Shown piece after piece: positions 6,953 through 8,539 of a DNA stretch of 8,539 bases. Under the pieces are notes generated by a model. It had not been told where the DNA came from. It saw only the letters and a list, made by a program, of their open reading frames with translations, and searched no databases. The position numbers were made by a program, and so were the translations under genes. Where the stretch lies: NCBI GenBank assembly GCA_964613675.1, contig CAZTIH010000113.1, forward strand, positions 1 to 8,539, in the 5' to 3' direction. The stretch's first letter is position 1. Every line of letters starts with the position of its first letter. This DNA is from DAIUCA01 sp964613675. GTDB lineage: Bacteria > Pseudomonadota > Gammaproteobacteria > Competibacterales > Competibacteraceae.

Positions 6953-8362
6953 ATGGTAAGAACTCGTTTTGCCCCCAGTCCCACCGGGCATTTACACATC
7001 GGGGGCGCCCGAACGGCCCTATTTTGCTGGCTTTATGCGCGGCGTTTTGGGGGACAATTTCTGTTACGGATTGAAGATACGGATCGCGAACGTTCTAAAG
7101 AAGTGTACACGCAGGGAATTTTAGCGGGCTTGGCGTGGTTGGGATTACATTGGGATGCAGAACCCGTCTATCAGACGGCGCGCATGACACGTTACCGACA
7201 GGTGATCGACGAATTATTGGGGAAAAACCTTGCTTATCGGTGTTACTGCACGAAGGCGGAGTTAGATCAACTGCGGGAAGACCAGATGCAACGGGGCGAA
7301 AAACCCCGTTATGACGGACGGTATCGGGACTATGTTGGAGAACCGCGACCGGGGGTCGATCCCGTCATTCGATTTAAAAATCCTCAGCAGGGGGCCGTTG
7401 AATTCACCGATCTGATTCGAGGGCCAATTCGCATTGAGAATAGCGAACTCGATGATCTTGTGATTGCGCGGGCGGATGGCACGCCGACTTACAACTTTTG
7501 CGTCGTAGTCGATGATTTTGATATGCAAATTAGTCATGTAATTCGCGGTGAAGATCACATTTCAAACACCCCGCGCCAGATCAACATCTTTCGAGCCCTT
7601 GGAGCAGAACCGCCCAAATATGCACATTTGCCGATGATTTTAGGGCCAGATGGCAAGAAATTGTCTAAGCGGGAGGGGGCGGCGAGTACGCTTGATTATC
7701 GGGAACAGGGGTTTTTGCCCCAGGCCTTGGTCAATTATTTAGTGCGTTTGGGATGGTCTCACGGGGATCAAGAAATTTTTTCGGTGGCGGAACTCACGAC
7801 ATGGTTTGATATTGAGTCGATTAGTTTGTCAGCGGGGGCTTTAAATCCGAGCAAATTGCAGTGGTTAAATCAGCATTACATTAAAACGTTACCCGTTGCA
7901 GAACTCCGTACAGAGCTGGATTGGCATCTGCAAAAAGCGCATTTGTCTCTAGAAGAGTTAACCAACGCAAACGAGATCATCGACGCATTGCGAGAGCGCA
8001 GTAAAACGCTGCCCGAGATGGTGGCCCAATTAACCATTTTTGGGGGAGAAACGGTTGCGTTTGATCCAAAGGCTGCACAACAGCATTTAACGACGGAAAC
8101 GCTTCCAATCTTGCGTGCGTTACGGGAAGCGTTTTCTAAGCGAGATAGGTGGGAAGTGACTGATTTACATCAATGTATTGTGCAATTTTCCGAGCAACAG
8201 CAGCTAAAAATGGGCAAGGTGGGGATGCCGTTGCGGGTAGCGCTATCGGGGGGAACGAGTTCACCGGCCAACGAGGTCGTTTTAGGGCTTTTGGGACAGA
8301 CGATCTCATTAAAGCGTTTAGACACCGCAATCGCTTTTATTGAAGAGACCGCAGCAAAGTAA
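6953..8362 (+). CDS. gltX: Glutamyl-tRNA synthetase (GluRS)
   Basis: A class I aminoacyl-tRNA synthetase of 469 residues (E. coli GluRS has 471) that attaches glutamate to tRNA-Glu in the cytoplasm. Seen: RFAPSPTGHLHIGGAR (5-20) with the HIGH-type HLHIGG, the glutamate-site RIEDTDRERS (39-48), the acceptor-binding region with C97-Y-C99, IRGEDHISNTPRQ (197-209), and KLSKR (236-240), followed by the helical anticodon-binding half. The second half of the zinc site known in E. coli GluRS (Cys125 and His127) is replaced by Y124 and D126 here, so zinc is probably not bound in the same way. The start is fixed by the invariant N-terminus, although no good Shine-Dalgarno site precedes it. It is transcribed alone, away from manC and towards a stable-RNA promoter. 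Whether it also charges tRNA-Gln cannot be told from the sequence. Confidence 0.98.
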   Translation: MVRTRFAPSPTGHLHIGGARTALFCWLYARRFGGQFLLRIEDTDRERSKEVYTQGILAGLAWLGLHWDAEPVYQTARMTRYRQVIDELLGKNLAYRCYCTKAELDQLREDQMQRGEKPRYDGRYRDYVGEPRPGVDPVIRFKNPQQGAVEFTDLIRGPIRIENSELDDLVIARADGTPTYNFCVVVDDFDMQISHVIRGEDHISNTPRQINIFRALGAEPPKYAHLPMILGPDGKKLSKREGAASTLDYREQGFLPQALVNYLVRLGWSHGDQEIFSVAELTTWFDIESISLSAGALNPSKLQWLNQHYIKTLPVAELRTELDWHLQKAHLSLEELTNANEIIDALRERSKTLPEMVAQLTIFGGETVAFDPKAAQQHLTTETLPILRALREAFSKRDRWEVTDLHQCIVQFSEQQQLKMGKVGMPLRVALSGGTSSPANEVVLGLLGQTISLKRLDTAIAFIEETAAK

Positions 8363-8387
8363 CGAAGCACGACCGAATAGTTGAATT

Positions 8388-8403
8388 GGGGACTCAGTTC
8401 CCC
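8388..8403 (+). terminator. Weak hairpin after gltX, possible terminator
   Basis: GGGGA (8388-8392) and TCCCC (8399-8403) form a five-pair GC-rich stem with a six-base loop, 25 bases after the gltX stop. It lacks the uninterrupted T run of a strong intrinsic terminator; the next bases are TACGTGTTTCAT. It could end gltX transcription weakly or only protect the mRNA end. Confidence 0.3.
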
Positions 8404-8484
8404 TACGTGTTTCATATTCTAAAGGATTTAATTTTAATATTTTCATAACAAATTTTTATGGTTCGATGGTTTCACATAAAAAGG
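8404..8484. other. AT-rich non-coding stretch upstream of a stable-RNA promoter
   Basis: No open frame of note. The stretch is strongly AT-rich compared with the rest of the window, with T and A runs around 8427-8457 and 8474-8482. Tracts of this kind just upstream of a -35 box can serve as an UP element contacting the RNA polymerase alpha subunits, or bind Fis or H-NS. No specific protein site is recognisable. Confidence 0.35.
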
Positions 8485-8513
8485 TTGACGCCAATCGGAA
8501 AGCTCCGTATATT
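8485..8513 (+). promoter_or_regulatory. Near-consensus sigma70 promoter of a stable-RNA (tRNA) gene
   Basis: TTGACG (8485-8490, five of six matches to the -35 consensus) and TATATT (8508-8513, five of six to the -10) are separated by exactly 17 bases. The AT-rich tract upstream suits an UP element. Between the -10 and the expected start near 8520 lies the GC-rich CCGCGCTCCC, the kind of discriminator found at stringently controlled tRNA and rRNA promoters. It is the best-formed promoter in the window and points at the RNA that begins at 8531. Confidence 0.8.
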
Positions 8514-8530
8514 CCGCGCTCCCTTGGAAC

Positions 8531-8539
8531 GGGGCTATA
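8531..8539 (+). tRNA. Probable tRNA-Ala, first nine bases only
   Basis: The window ends in GGGGCTATA, identical to the first nine bases of E. coli tRNA-Ala genes (acceptor strand GGGGCTA, then T8 and A9). It lies 17 bases after the -10 box of a stable-RNA-type promoter, which leaves a short leader. In E. coli, tRNA-Ala genes (alaW, alaX) lie close to gltX, which agrees with this reading. The anticodon and the rest of the cloverleaf are outside the window, so identity rests on nine bases and context. A different tRNA with the same acceptor start is possible. Confidence 0.6.

Noticed and set aside
7262..7558. 98-codon minus-strand frame opposite gltX
   Set aside because: It is antisense to the conserved GluRS core, with no sign of independent coding.
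1..8539. CRISPR array, insertion sequence, attachment site or long repeats
   Set aside because: No repeated units, terminal inverted repeats or transposase-like sequence were seen by eye. The tRNA at the right edge could be an integration site, but nothing visible supports this.

Overview
The window looks like a piece of a proteobacterial chromosome, most likely gammaproteobacterial. The evidence is a bifunctional ManC/AlgA-type enzyme, a GluRS of the proteobacterial kind, and what appears to be the first bases of a tRNA-Ala gene just downstream of gltX, an order known from gammaproteobacteria such as E. coli (gltX near alaW). I cannot name a genus. Base composition is mid-range throughout, and no insertion sequence, phage gene, CRISPR array or obvious transferred block is visible.

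Layout: two divergent transcription units meet at about 6884-6952. The leftward (minus) unit reads manC (mannose-1-phosphate guanylyltransferase / mannose-6-phosphate isomerase, 6883-5480), then a ~1,250-residue HEAT-repeat/DUF4132 protein (5526-1777, overlapping the end of manC), a MoxR-like AAA+ ATPase (1780-668, ATGA overlap), a secreted IalB-family protein (621-127), and the first 12 codons of another gene (GTG at 36, strong ribosome binding site) that leaves the window. The very tight packing suggests one operon. The rightward unit is gltX (6953-8362). It is followed by a 168-base gap with a weak hairpin, an AT-rich block, and a near-consensus sigma70 promoter with a GC-rich discriminator, placed to transcribe a structured RNA whose first nine bases (GGGGCTATA) are the last in the window.

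How the genes may work together: ManC makes GDP-mannose for surface polysaccharide or glycans, and gltX and the tRNA serve translation. The least understood part is the DUF4132 + AAA+ pair. It resembles the adjacent E. coli genes yehI (also called molR) and yehL. In E. coli that cluster also carries vWA and SWIM-domain genes, none of which is present here. The pair is probably a chaperone-like ATPase with a large alpha-solenoid partner, of unknown substrate. A periplasmic IalB protein encoded immediately downstream is an unusual neighbour. This pair and its context are the best candidate in the window for under-described biology.
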